Source of the DNA: Brevundimonas sp.
GTDB lineage: Bacteria; Pseudomonadota; Alphaproteobacteria; Caulobacterales; Caulobacteraceae
Direction of reading: 5' to 3'
DNA length: 42,233 nucleotides
Assembly: GCF_003248455.1 (NCBI RefSeq)
Contig: NZ_QFNM01000026.1
Span: 1 to 42,233 of the forward strand
A model generated the notes under the pieces. The model did no database searches, was not told the origin of the DNA, and saw only the letters and a program-made list of their open reading frames with translations. This document shows, piece after piece, positions 16,388-25,086 of the stretch. How positions within the stretch are numbered: position 1 is the stretch's first letter; each line of letters begins with the position of its first letter. The position numbers and the translations under genes are program-made.

Positions 16388-16723
16388 TCAGAACAGGATC
16401 AGGTCGCCGGGATCGGCGGTCGGGGCGCGGTCCCCGGCGGGGCGCAGACGCGCGGCGAGATCGGCCAGCGCAACAGGATCGACGGCCTGGTCGGGGTTCG
16501 CCCCCTGACCGAGCGCGCGCAGCACGGCCGCCAGGGAGTCGAGGTTCTGGTTCAGGGCGTCCAGCCCCTGGGCCTGGATCAGGGCGGCGGGACGGTCGGC
16601 GGCGGGGGCGTGGCGGACCAGCCGGGCGACCAGGGCTTCGACGGCCTCAACCTCGGCGCGGGCGCGGACCAGCTCGTCGGCGACGGCGGCCAGCAGTCGG
16701 GCCTGGTCGGGCGCGAGGGCCAT
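16388..16723 (-). CDS. CheU-like protein, last gene of the chemotaxis operon
   Basis: A 111-residue helical protein starting 2 bases after the cheD stop. It has a heptad-like N-terminal helix (ARLLAAVADELVRARAEVEAVEALVARLV) split by a turn from a second helix around LDALNQNLDSLAAVLRALG and ends in DPGDLILF. There is no receiver or catalytic motif. Its place directly after cheD is that of cheU in the Caulobacter che operon; the name rests on position and size, not on a motif. It may bind CheD or the receptor cluster. There is no obvious terminator in the 228 bases between it and the tRNA. Confidence 0.72.
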   Translation of the reverse strand: MALAPDQARLLAAVADELVRARAEVEAVEALVARLVRHAPAADRPAALIQAQGLDALNQNLDSLAAVLRALGQGANPDQAVDPVALADLAARLRPAGDRAPTADPGDLILF

Positions 16724-16725
16724 TC

Positions 16726-17268
16726 TCAGAACAGCTCCAGCGCGCCGATCTCGGCGGGCGGGGCGACCGCGACGGGACGGGGGGCGACGGTGTCGGCGAC
16801 GGCCCGTTGCAGCGCCCGGCCGCTGACCGGCCAGTAATGCAGGCGACGGCCGCCCTCGCCGCGCAGACTGCCGCCCACGACTGCAATGCCCTCGTCGCGC
16901 AGGAAGCGTTCGGCGAAGTCGGCGTTGGCGCGGCCGACGTCGCGCAGGGCGTCGAACATCCGGCCGCCGCCGAACAGCTTGGCCTCCAGCCGCTCGCGCC
17001 GGCCGCCGGCCTTGAGCAGGTCGTTGATCAGCAGTTCCATCGCATAGGCGCCGTAGCGGCGGCCCGCGTCGGTTCCCGCCCCCGTCCCCTCCGGCAGCAG
17101 GAAATGGTTCATGCCTCCCACCCCGGCCTGCGGATCGCGCAGGCACATGGCCACGCAGGAGCCCAGGATGGTGCTGAGGACGACATCGGGATCGGACGTG
17201 ACGACATGTTCGCCCTGGCCGACGTGAACGCGCTTTTCCGCGCCTTCCCTCAGGGCGGCGAAGCTCAT
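16726..17268 (-). CDS. cheD: Chemoreceptor glutamine deamidase CheD
   Basis: A 180-residue CheD. The catalytic Cys lies in TILGSCVAMCL and the catalytic His in GGMNHFLLPEG, the two hallmarks of the family; further conserved parts are RYGAYAMELLINDLLKAGG and KLFGGGRMF. CheD converts specific receptor glutamines to glutamate, and in other species also binds CheC. Its ATG overlaps the cheY stop (ATGA). The C-terminus is about 20 residues longer than a minimal CheD and rich in Ala and Pro. Confidence 0.96.
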   Translation of the reverse strand: MSFAALREGAEKRVHVGQGEHVVTSDPDVVLSTILGSCVAMCLRDPQAGVGGMNHFLLPEGTGAGTDAGRRYGAYAMELLINDLLKAGGRRERLEAKLFGGGRMFDALRDVGRANADFAERFLRDEGIAVVGGSLRGEGGRRLHYWPVSGRALQRAVADTVAPRPVAVAPPAEIGALELF

Positions 17269-17654
17269 GTCAGGGGTCCGAACACGGCTTCCATCTTGCC
17301 CTTCAACTGGGCGACCGTGAAGGGTTTGACCAGATAGTTGTTGACCCCGAACTGGACCGCGCGCTGCACCAGTTCGCGGTCCGCGCGGCCGGTCAGCATG
17401 ATGAAGGCGGTCTTGGACGTGGGCGGATGGGCGCGCACGGCCCGCAGCAGGCCCAGGCCGTCCAGGTTCGGCATGTTGTAGTCGGAAATGATCAGGTGGG
17501 CGGGCTTCACCACCACTTCGCGCAGGGCGATCTCGCCATCGGAGGCCTCGCGGATTTCGCGCACGCCGAGCTGCTGCAGGCTGGTGCGGACCAGCGAGCG
17601 CATGGTCATCTGATCGTCGACGACCAGGCAGTGGATGGCGGCGGCGGCGGGCAT
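17265..17654 (-). CDS. cheY: Chemotaxis response regulator CheY (second copy)
   Basis: A 129-residue single-domain receiver. Asp13-Asp14 in LVVDDQ, phospho-acceptor Asp58 in IISDYNMPNLDG, Thr in IMLTGRA and Lys in LVKPFT are all present. It corresponds to CheYII of Caulobacter by its place between cheB and cheD. ATG 17654 follows a GGGAGCG site; the ~13-base gap to cheB is the loosest join in this part of the operon. When phosphorylated by CheA it should act on the flagellar motor or buffer phosphate flow. Confidence 0.94.
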   Translation of the reverse strand: MPAAAAIHCLVVDDQMTMRSLVRTSLQQLGVREIREASDGEIALREVVVKPAHLIISDYNMPNLDGLGLLRAVRAHPPTSKTAFIMLTGRADRELVQRAVQFGVNNYLVKPFTVAQLKGKMEAVFGPLT

Positions 17655-17667
17655 GGGACGCTCCCGG

Positions 17668-18705
17668 TCAGGCGACTGATCGTGCGGCCGGGTCGGCGCA
17701 CAGTTCGAGAATGGCGGGGGCCAGGCGATGCAGCGGCAGTTGCCGCTCCACCGCGCCCAGTTCGAAGGCGGCCTTGGGCATGCCGTAGACGACGCACGAC
17801 GCCTCGTCCTGGCCCAGGGTGCGGCCGCCGGCCTGGCGCATCGCCAGCAGACCCCTGGCGCCGTCACGGCCCATGCCGGTCAGGATGACCCCCGTCATCG
17901 GGCGCTTCAGCCGCACGACGGAGTCGAACATCACATCGACCGAGGGGCGGTGGCCGTTGACCGGCTCGCGGGCCGTCAGGCGACAGCGCGGGACGACGCC
18001 GGGCGAGACCTCCAGGTGGGTCGCCCCGCCGGGGGCCAGATAGACATGGCCGGGCCTCAGCGGCGCCCCGTCCACGGCCTCGCTCACGCTCGGGGCGCAG
18101 ACGCGGTCCAGACGGGCCGCGAAGCTGGCGGTGAAGGTCGCCGGCATGTGCTGGGTGACGACGGTGGCGGGACAGTCGGCGGGAAAGCCGCCCAGCACGG
18201 TCAGCAGGGCCTCGACCCCGCCGGTGGACGAGCCGATGGCCAGGACGTGGTCGGACGCGGGGCGATAGGCCTGGGGCGCCTTCGCGGCGGCGGGCGCGTC
18301 GCCGCGGGCGCGGACGCGCGAACGGGCGGCGGTCTTCACCTTGCCGATCAGCTCCTGGAAGGCGCCGATGCTGGCGAGCGCCGGCTTGGCCACCGCGTCC
18401 ACCGCGCCGATCTCCAGCGCCGCCAGGGTCACGTCGGTCCCGGCCGCCGTCAGGGTCGAGACCATGACCACCGGCATGGGCCGCAGACGCATGATCTTTT
18501 CCAGGAACTCCAGCCCGTTCATATTGGGCATTTCGACGTCCAGGGTGACGACGTCGGGGTTCAGGGCCTTGATGGCGGCGCGCGCCTCGATGGGATCGGC
18601 GGCCGTCCCCACGACCTCGATCTCGGGGTCGGCCCTCAGGGCGGCCGAGATCAGGCCGCGCATGGTCAGGCTGTCGTCGACCACCAGGACGCGCACGGGG
18701 GTCAT
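17668..18705 (-). CDS. cheB: Protein-glutamate methylesterase CheB
   Basis: A 345-residue two-domain CheB. The receiver (1-120) has Asp56 in TLDVEMPNMNG and Lys107 in AVAKPA. A linker rich in Ala and Arg leads to the esterase domain with the nucleophile in IGSSTGG (158-163), His186 in TQHMP and Asp281 in GMGRDGARG. It removes methyl groups from receptor glutamates and, with CheD present, shares the deamidation task. The ATG at 18705 overlaps the cheR stop by ATGA. Confidence 0.97.
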   Translation of the reverse strand: MTPVRVLVVDDSLTMRGLISAALRADPEIEVVGTAADPIEARAAIKALNPDVVTLDVEMPNMNGLEFLEKIMRLRPMPVVMVSTLTAAGTDVTLAALEIGAVDAVAKPALASIGAFQELIGKVKTAARSRVRARGDAPAAAKAPQAYRPASDHVLAIGSSTGGVEALLTVLGGFPADCPATVVTQHMPATFTASFAARLDRVCAPSVSEAVDGAPLRPGHVYLAPGGATHLEVSPGVVPRCRLTAREPVNGHRPSVDVMFDSVVRLKRPMTGVILTGMGRDGARGLLAMRQAGGRTLGQDEASCVVYGMPKAAFELGAVERQLPLHRLAPAILELCADPAARSVA

Positions 18706-19562
18706 GCGGCCCCCAGGCGATAGGTGGTCAGGCCGGCGGTGCGCAGCTGGGCGGCGGCCGGGCCGGAAACGCGCTCGGAATGGCCGATGTAGAGGGTGGC
18801 GCCGGGCGTCATCAGGGGAATGAACCGCTTCCACACCCGCTCCTGGGTCGCGTCGTCGAAATAGATGACCACGTTGCGGCAGAAGACGACGTCGAACCGG
18901 CCCTTCATCGGCCAGTCGCCGATCAGGTTCAGTTCGCGAAAGGCGACCAGACGTTGCAGTTGGGGCCCGGCGGTCCACTGGCCGCGATCCGCGCGGTCGA
19001 AGTATTTGCGCCACAGGGCTGGAGGCGCAGGCTCCAGCGCCTCTTCGGAATAGGTCCCGTCGCGGCCCTGGGCGACCATGTCGGGGTCGATGTCGGTGGC
19101 CAGGATGCGCACGTCCAGATCCGCCGCTTCGGGCAGGACAGACAGGACGGTCAGGGCCATCGAATAGGGCTCCTGCCCGTTCGAGCAGGCGGCCGACCAC
19201 AGGCGCACCCGCCCGCCGGCGCGGGCGCGCGCGGCCAGGGCGGGCATCACCCGGTCGCGCAGGTCGTCGAAATGATGCGGCTCGCGATAGAAGCGGGTGA
19301 CGTTCGTCGTCAGGGCCGCCGTCATCTTCTGGCGCTCGTCCACGCCGTCCACGCCCTGAACCAGGGCGCAGTATTCGCGGAAGCTGTTCAGGCCCAGGGT
19401 GCGCAGGCGCTTGGCCAGACGCGAATAGACCAGGGCGGCCTTGCCCTCGTTCAGGGCGATGCCGGCGTGGGCATGCAGCATTTCGGCGATGTGGCGGAAA
19501 TCATCGGCCGTGAAGGCGAATTCGCCCTCCACGAGGGATCCGCGGCCCGCGACGGCGGTCAT
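18702..19562 (-). CDS. cheR: Chemotaxis protein methyltransferase CheR
   Basis: A 286-residue CheR. The N-terminal helical domain (to about 85) contains YSRLAKRLRTLGL and is followed by the SAM-binding domain with NVTRFYREPHHF, LWSAACSNGQEPYS, ATDIDPDM and FCRNVVIYFD. It methylates receptor glutamates using S-adenosylmethionine. The receptor in the same operon ends with a GWEEF pentapeptide, the type of tail that CheR binds through its beta-subdomain. The start overlaps the cheW stop (ATGA). Confidence 0.97.
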   Translation of the reverse strand: MTAVAGRGSLVEGEFAFTADDFRHIAEMLHAHAGIALNEGKAALVYSRLAKRLRTLGLNSFREYCALVQGVDGVDERQKMTAALTTNVTRFYREPHHFDDLRDRVMPALAARARAGGRVRLWSAACSNGQEPYSMALTVLSVLPEAADLDVRILATDIDPDMVAQGRDGTYSEEALEPAPPALWRKYFDRADRGQWTAGPQLQRLVAFRELNLIGDWPMKGRFDVVFCRNVVIYFDDATQERVWKRFIPLMTPGATLYIGHSERVSGPAAAQLRTAGLTTYRLGAA

Positions 19563-20014
19563 GCGGCTTCGGCCTCGACCTGCGGCAGGATGTGGTCCAG
19601 TTCGATCAGGCTGATCATGCGCCCGTCGATGGAGAAGATGCCCTTGACGAAGGTCTTCACGCTTTCGCTGGCCGCGTCGGGCGTGGGCTGCACGGCGGCG
19701 GCGCTCATCTGCAGGATGTCGGACACGGCGTCGACCAGCAGCCCCACCATCCGGCCCCCGATATGGGCGACCATGATGACGTGCCGCGCCGTCGGCTCGG
19801 AGGTTTGCAGACCGAACCGCGCGCCCAGGTCGATGATGGGCAGGACGGCGCCGCGCAGATTGATGACCCCCTTCATATAGCCGGGCGAGCGCGGCAGGGG
19901 CGTCGCGGGCGTCCAGCCCCTGATCTCGCGCACCGACATGATGTCGACGCAGAATTCCTGGGCGCCGATGCGGAAGGCGATCAGTTCGCGCTGGGTGTCT
20001 TCGGCTTCGTTCAT
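19559..20014 (-). CDS. cheW: Chemotaxis coupling protein CheW
   Basis: A 151-residue CheW with the expected double beta-barrel segments: LIAFRIGAQEFCVDIMSVREI, LPRSPGYMKGVINLRGAVLPIIDLGARFG and VGLLVDAVSDILQM. It couples receptors to CheA. It starts 3 bases after the cheA stop, and its own stop overlaps cheR. Nothing in it looks truncated or unusual. Confidence 0.96.
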   Translation of the reverse strand: MNEAEDTQRELIAFRIGAQEFCVDIMSVREIRGWTPATPLPRSPGYMKGVINLRGAVLPIIDLGARFGLQTSEPTARHVIMVAHIGGRMVGLLVDAVSDILQMSAAAVQPTPDAASESVKTFVKGIFSIDGRMISLIELDHILPQVEAEAA

Positions 20015-20017
20015 GGT

Positions 20018-22237
20018 TCAGCTCGCAAGCTTGAGGTCGGGGCGGGCCGCCTTGCGGCGCATGTCGCCGACAAGGGCGTCGACGTCGAGGATCAGGGCCA
20101 CGCGGCCGTCGCCCAGGATAGTGGCGGCGGCGACGCCTTCGACCTGCCGATAGTTGGTCTCCAGGCTCTTGATCACGACCTGGCGCTGGCCCTGGATGGC
20201 GTCGAACAGCAGGGCCGCCTGCTGGCCGCCCTCGGTCTCGACCACCACGGCGACGCCGCCGGTCGGGTCGATGGCGGTCTCGCTGAAACCCATCGTCAGG
20301 GCCACGTCGATCAGCGGCAGGAAGCGGTCGCGGAAGCGGATGACCGGATCGCCCCCCCCCACGCGATGCAGGTCGACGGCCTGGGGGGTCAGGCTCTCGA
20401 CGATGGCCGGCAACGGCGCGATCAGCGTCTGTCCGGCGGCGGCGACCACCATGCCGTCCATCACCGCCAGGGTCAGCGGCAGGCTGAGGGTGAAGGTCGA
20501 TCCCTCGCCCGGAACCGAGCCGATGGCGATGCGGCCCCCCAGGGCCTGGATCGAGCGTTTGACCACGTCCATGCCGACGCCCCGGCCCGAGATGTCGGAC
20601 ACCGCAGCGGCGGTGGAGAAACCCGGCAGGAAGATCAGATTATCGATCTGCTCGTCGGCCAGCACGGCGTCGGCCGCGATCAGACCCTTGTCCACGGCGA
20701 TCTTTCGTACGCGCTCGCGATCGATGCCCCGGCCGTCGTCGGCGATCTCGATGACGATGCGGCCCGAACGGTGCAGGGCGGCCAGGCGCACGGTCCCCTC
20801 GGCCGGCTTGCCGGCGGCGATCCGTTCATCGGGCGTCTCCAACCCGTGGTCGATGGCGTTGCGCAGCATATGGGTGATGGGTTCGGCCAGGCGTTCGACC
20901 ACCGTCTTGTCGACCTCGGTGTCCTCGCCCGCCGTGACCAGACGGACCTGTTTGGCGGTCATGTCGGCGACCTCGCGCACAAGGCGCGGCATCCGCTGGA
21001 ACACCGACTTCACCGGCTGGGCGCGGATGGCCATGACGCTGTCCTGGATCTCGCGCGTCAGAAGCTCCAGATCCTCCAGGCCCAGGGCGATGCCGGAGGA
21101 TCGGGCCAGGCCGCTTTCCAGCACGCGCTGGGACAGCATGGCCTGCTGGATCACCAGTTCGCCCACGACATTGATCAGACGATCCACCCGGTCCAGATCG
21201 ACGCGGATCGTCACCGGCGCGGCGACGGGGGGCGCCGCGACGGGGCGCGCAGCGACGGCGGGCGGGGCGACGGGGGGCGGGGCGGGAGACGCGGCGACGG
21301 GCGCGGGCGTCTGGAGGGGCGGCGTCTGGAACGGCGGGGCGGCGGACGTTTCGGGCGTGGCGGCGACTTCGGCGACGGCGCTGGAGGCGCGGGCCAGCAG
21401 GGCGGCGATGTCCAGTTCGTCTTCGGCGGCGGAAACCTCGGCGAGGGCCAGGGCGGGTTCCGACGCGCCGCCCAGCGGGCTGATCGTCAGTTCGCAGTCG
21501 CTTTCGACGAAATCGAACACCTCGCGCACGGCGGCCTCCTCCACCGGGGCCGCCAGGTCGACGGTCCAGGTCAGACAGCCTTCCTCGACCGCCAGGGCGT
21601 CCAGGGTCGGCACGGCGCTGTCGTCCAGCACGACCTCGAGCGGACCCAGCCGTCCCAGTTCGCGCAGCAGAAGGCCGGTCTCGTTGGCGTTGGCGTACAT
21701 CCGTCCCGTCGGCCTGAACACGACGCGCCAGCCGGTCGGCGCGGCGTCCACAGGTGCGGGCGCGACGGCCCCGTCCAGCGCCATGTCGAAGGCCATGGGG
21801 GTGAAGCCGAAATCGTCGTCCTCGTCCTCCATGGCGGGCGGCGCCTCGCCGCCGTGCGTGAGGGCTTCCAGTTCGGCGACCAGGGCGGCCGAGCGCGCCT
21901 CGTCCACCGGCGGAATCAGGCCCTGGGCGGCCTGGATGTGGTCGGCCAGCAGGTCGGAGGCGCGCAGCAGGGTCTTGACCGTGACGACGTCGCAGGGTTT
22001 GCGGCCCGCGCGCAGTTCGTCCATCAAGGTCTCGAACACATGGGCGAACCGGACCAGGGCCTCCAGTCCGAACGCCCCCGCCCCGCCCTTGACCGAATGG
22101 ACGGCGCGGAAGACGGCGTTGATCGTCTCCATGTCGGTCTGGCCCTGTTCCAGCAGCATCAGCTTGGCTTCCAGGTCCGCGAGCAGTTCGTCGCATTCCT
22201 GGAAGAAGGTGGCTTTGATGGATTCGAAGGCGTCCAT
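20018..22237 (-). CDS. cheA: Chemotaxis histidine kinase CheA
   Basis: A 739-residue CheA. P1 (about 5-105) has the phospho-accepting His47 in AVHSVKGGAGAFG. A second domain around 165-270 (GWRVVFRPTGRMYANANETG) takes the place of P2. A Pro/Ala-rich linker at about 295-345 precedes the dimerisation helices (RVDRLINVVGELVIQQAML), the ATPase domain with HMLRNAIDHGLE and ADDGRGIDRERV, and the CheW-like P5 domain at about 595-730 ending in DVDALVGDMRRKA. It phosphorylates the CheY proteins and CheB. It lies 26 bases after cheY in the operon. Confidence 0.97.
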   Translation of the reverse strand: MDAFESIKATFFQECDELLADLEAKLMLLEQGQTDMETINAVFRAVHSVKGGAGAFGLEALVRFAHVFETLMDELRAGRKPCDVVTVKTLLRASDLLADHIQAAQGLIPPVDEARSAALVAELEALTHGGEAPPAMEDEDDDFGFTPMAFDMALDGAVAPAPVDAAPTGWRVVFRPTGRMYANANETGLLLRELGRLGPLEVVLDDSAVPTLDALAVEEGCLTWTVDLAAPVEEAAVREVFDFVESDCELTISPLGGASEPALALAEVSAAEDELDIAALLARASSAVAEVAATPETSAAPPFQTPPLQTPAPVAASPAPPPVAPPAVAARPVAAPPVAAPVTIRVDLDRVDRLINVVGELVIQQAMLSQRVLESGLARSSGIALGLEDLELLTREIQDSVMAIRAQPVKSVFQRMPRLVREVADMTAKQVRLVTAGEDTEVDKTVVERLAEPITHMLRNAIDHGLETPDERIAAGKPAEGTVRLAALHRSGRIVIEIADDGRGIDRERVRKIAVDKGLIAADAVLADEQIDNLIFLPGFSTAAAVSDISGRGVGMDVVKRSIQALGGRIAIGSVPGEGSTFTLSLPLTLAVMDGMVVAAAGQTLIAPLPAIVESLTPQAVDLHRVGGGDPVIRFRDRFLPLIDVALTMGFSETAIDPTGGVAVVVETEGGQQAALLFDAIQGQRQVVIKSLETNYRQVEGVAAATILGDGRVALILDVDALVGDMRRKAARPDLKLAS

Positions 22238-22263
22238 GCGACGGGTCCGGCGGGCTTTGGCGG

Positions 22264-22629
22264 TCAGGCGGCGACGCGGCGAACGGCGTCGACCAGCTTT
22301 GCGGGGTCGAAGGGTTTGACGATCCAGCCGGTGGCCCCGGCGGCGCGCGCGCGCGCCTTCTTGTCCGCGTCGCCTTCGGTGGTCAGGACCAGGACAGGCG
22401 TGGCGCGATGGTTCGGATCGGCGCGCACGCCCTCGATCACGCCGAAGCCGTCCATGCGCGGCATGTTGATGTCGGTGATGACCACGTCGGCGCCGCGCGC
22501 GGCCAGGGTCTCCAGTCCCTCCACCCCGTCCACGGCCTGGATGACGGTAAAGCCCGCATCTTCCAGCGCCAGCAGGAGCATGTCGCGCATGGTGCGCGAA
22601 TCGTCGATCGTCAGAACGGTCTTGGTCAC
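22264..22629 (-). CDS. cheY: Chemotaxis response regulator CheY (first copy)
   Basis: A 121-residue receiver starting with GTG, which overlaps the STAS gene stop (GTGA). Key residues are Asp9-Asp10 in TIDDS, Asp53 in ITDINMPRMDG, Thr in VLTTEGD and Lys in WIVKPFDP. It is the closest in form to CheY proteins that bind the flagellar switch, and stands where CheYI does in Caulobacter, between the STAS protein and cheA. Confidence 0.95.
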   Translation of the reverse strand: MTKTVLTIDDSRTMRDMLLLALEDAGFTVIQAVDGVEGLETLAARGADVVITDINMPRMDGFGVIEGVRADPNHRATPVLVLTTEGDADKKARARAAGATGWIVKPFDPAKLVDAVRRVAA

Positions 22630-22901
22630 GCCGCAGCCCCCTCGGTGATCCGCCCGGGCGCGCCGAAGGCCGCCCATTGTTCGCGCCAAGCCTGCGACAC
22701 AGAACCTAACCTCAGGTTGACGCCATCGGCGTCCCAGGTGCGGGCGGCCGCCAGCAGGACCTGCAGGCACAGCCCCCCCAGGCGCTGGACGCCGGACGCA
22801 TCCAGCATCAGGTCCCGGCCCCGGCGGGCCAGGAGTTCGGCCTTCAGCGGCGCGGCCGCCTTCAGGTCCAGTATGTCGGGCAGGATCAGGGTCTCGGCCA
22901 T
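22626..22901 (-). CDS. STAS-domain protein of the che operon (CheX position)
   Basis: A 91-residue STAS-fold protein: LILPDILDLKAAAPLKAELLARRG, the loop DASGVQRLGG where SpoIIAA-type antagonists carry a Ser, then LCLQVLLAAAR and a terminal helix. ATG 22901 is shared with the receptor stop (TGATG), and GGAGGAG stands in front; the in-frame ATG at 22916 would place this ribosome site inside the gene and is rejected. In Caulobacter the gene in this place is called cheX; it is not the CheX phosphatase. The role is unknown, perhaps scaffold or signalling partner. Confidence 0.88.
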   Translation of the reverse strand: MAETLILPDILDLKAAAPLKAELLARRGRDLMLDASGVQRLGGLCLQVLLAAARTWDADGVNLRLGSVSQAWREQWAAFGAPGRITEGAAA

Positions 22902-24859
22902 CAGAACTCCTCCCATCCGTCTTCGATGGGAGCGGGTTGCGGCTTCAGGGCGGCGCCGCCGCGACCCAGGGTCCTCAGGGCCGCGACCATGCGATGGGCC
23001 GGCCGGGGGGCCGATGCGGAGGCGGCAGGCGCACGTGCGGCGACATGGGCGGCGGCGGCGTGGGCGGCCGGCTGGCCCGCGCCGACGCGGAACCGGGCCA
23101 CCGAGGCCTCGAGGCCTTCAGCCTCCTGGGCCAGGGAGTGGCTGGCGGCGGTCGACTGTTCGACCATCGCGGCGTTCTGCTGCGTCACCTGGTCCATCTG
23201 GTTCACCGCCGTATTGACCTGGGCCAGGCCCACGGCCTGTTCCTGGGCCGACGCGGCGATTTCGGCGACGAGGCTGTCGATCTCGGCCACCCGGTCCACG
23301 ATCCGCCGAAGGGCCTCGCCGGTCTCGCCCACCAGTTTGACGCCAGCGCCGACCTGGCCGGTCGAGGCCGAGATCAGGGTCTTGATCTCCTTGGCCGCCT
23401 CGGCCGACCGCTGGGCCAGGGCGCGCACCTCGGAGGCGACCACGGCGAAGCCGCGGCCGGCGTCCCCGGCGCGGGCCGCCTCGACCCCCGCGTTCAGGGC
23501 CAGCAGATTGGTCTGGAAGGCGATCTCGTCGATGACGCCGATGATCTGGCCGATCTGGGACGAGGAGGTCTCGATGGCCGTCATGGCCGACACGGCGTCG
23601 CGAACCACAACGCCGCTCTTTTCGGCGTCGCCGCGCGCGGCCTGGACCACGTCGGAGGCCTGGCGCGCGCCCATGGCGGTCTTGTTCACCGTGGCGGTGA
23701 TCTGATCCAGGGCGGCGGCGGTCTCTTCCAGGCTGGCGGCCTGCTGCTCTGTGCGCCGCGACAGGTCGTCGGCCGCCTGACTGATCTCGCCCGCGCCCGA
23801 GCGGATGCCCGCCACATTGGCCGCCACCACCGCCACCGCCTGCTGAAGCTGGGCGATCGCGGCGTTGAAGTCGGCCTTCAACTGCGCGGCCTTGGGTGCG
23901 AACTCCGCCTCGATCCGATGGGTCAGGTCGCCATTGGCCATGGCCGAAAGCCCTTGAGCCAAGGCCTGGATCGCCACGCGGTCCGCCTCGGCCTCGCGCG
24001 CCTTTTCCGCCTCGCTGGCGGCGCGCTCCTGCTCGCTCGACGAACGCTGGGCGGCGGCCTCCTGCTCGACCCGAAGCTTGTCGACGGCGGCGTCGCGGAA
24101 GGCGACGATGGCCTGGCCCATCTTGCCGAACTCGTCCTTGCGGTCGGCCCCGACGATCTGGATGGCCGTGTCGCCGGCCATCAGCCTCTGCATATGGCCG
24201 ATCATGACGAAGATCGGGCGGACGATGGCTCGGGTGGTCACGAAGCCGACGGCGAGAGCCATCACAAGGGCGGCGGCCAGCCCGACGATGACGCCGATCA
24301 GGGCGGTGCGCGACGCGTTCTCCTGCGCCTCGCGCGCGGCTTGGAGGGCGACCGCGTTGGAGGCCTTGATCTCGTCCACGGCGGCTTCCAGCGCGCCCAT
24401 GTGGGCGTCGGCGGCGCCCGCACGGCCGACCATCCCGACGGCTTCGGCGGCGCGTCCCGCGCGCATCAGTTCGGCGCTGCCCTGCGCGACGTCCCTGTAC
24501 CAGACGGCGTTCGCCGCGATCGCCTTGTCGATCGGCGCGGCGCGGTCGGCGGGCAGATCGGCTTTCAGCGCCTGCATCGCTTCCAGGAATTTGGCGCGGT
24601 GTGCGTCGACCCGCTCGATATAATAGGGATCCTGCGACAGCAGATAGCCGCGCAGGGCGTTCTCCTGGCGGGCGATGTAGAATTCGGCCGTGGCGGTGTC
24701 GCGGTTGGCCTTGTTCTCGACGCTGCGCCGATCGCCGGCGGCCTCCAGCCGCATCACGCTGGACAGGACCACCACGCCCATCACGGCGATGGCCGCCAGC
24801 ACCAGGCCGAAGGCCACGAACAGCTTTCGGCCGACCGGCATGTTCTCGATAAACTTCAA
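22901..24859 (-). CDS. Methyl-accepting chemotaxis protein with CheR-tethering tail
   Basis: A 652-residue receptor and first gene of the che operon. TM1 is at about 12-33, a four-helix periplasmic sensor region at 35-185, TM2 at about 187-212, then HAMP segments and the signalling domain with the hairpin tip IDEIAFQTNLLALNAGVEAARAGDAGRGFAVVASEVR in two parts. The C-terminus is a flexible Pro/Ala linker ending in DGWEEF, a match to the xWxxF pentapeptide to which CheR binds. A TTG at 24859 gives the N-terminus KFIENMPVGRKL usual for Caulobacter receptors; ATG 24841 is the alternative. It equals McpA by position; the ligand is unknown. Confidence 0.93.
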   Translation of the reverse strand: MKFIENMPVGRKLFVAFGLVLAAIAVMGVVVLSSVMRLEAAGDRRSVENKANRDTATAEFYIARQENALRGYLLSQDPYYIERVDAHRAKFLEAMQALKADLPADRAAPIDKAIAANAVWYRDVAQGSAELMRAGRAAEAVGMVGRAGAADAHMGALEAAVDEIKASNAVALQAAREAQENASRTALIGVIVGLAAALVMALAVGFVTTRAIVRPIFVMIGHMQRLMAGDTAIQIVGADRKDEFGKMGQAIVAFRDAAVDKLRVEQEAAAQRSSSEQERAASEAEKAREAEADRVAIQALAQGLSAMANGDLTHRIEAEFAPKAAQLKADFNAAIAQLQQAVAVVAANVAGIRSGAGEISQAADDLSRRTEQQAASLEETAAALDQITATVNKTAMGARQASDVVQAARGDAEKSGVVVRDAVSAMTAIETSSSQIGQIIGVIDEIAFQTNLLALNAGVEAARAGDAGRGFAVVASEVRALAQRSAEAAKEIKTLISASTGQVGAGVKLVGETGEALRRIVDRVAEIDSLVAEIAASAQEQAVGLAQVNTAVNQMDQVTQQNAAMVEQSTAASHSLAQEAEGLEASVARFRVGAGQPAAHAAAAHVAARAPAASASAPRPAHRMVAALRTLGRGGAALKPQPAPIEDGWEEF

Positions 24860-25086
24860 CTCGAATCCCCCGATTGGCGCGTCATTCAGAGCGAATAGGC
24901 CACGGCCCGAAACGCCGGCGGGCCGCGGTCGCTGACGGCGGGATTATGCGTCCCAAGGATGAGGCGATGATTAATGCGATCGGCGAAGCCGACGGCCGCC
25001 GTCCGAAACGCGAAAAAGACACGGCGAGAAGAAGCGTCTCGGCGACGCTTGAGCCGACGGGGAATCGTCGCCACCTTAGCCCGGTC

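Noticed and set aside
19592..22648. A 1018-codon open frame opposite cheW and cheA
   Set aside because: Antisense shadow; the minus strand has clear CheA and CheW domains.
22264..24859. STAS protein as the CheX phosphatase
   Set aside because: The sequence has a STAS pattern and not the CheC/CheX phosphatase motif; the shared name comes from the Caulobacter operon.
24860..25086. An upstream extension of the SUV3-like helicase to 24874
   Set aside because: The added residues have no family likeness and overlap the likely promoter region of the che operon; ATG 25087 fits the family start.
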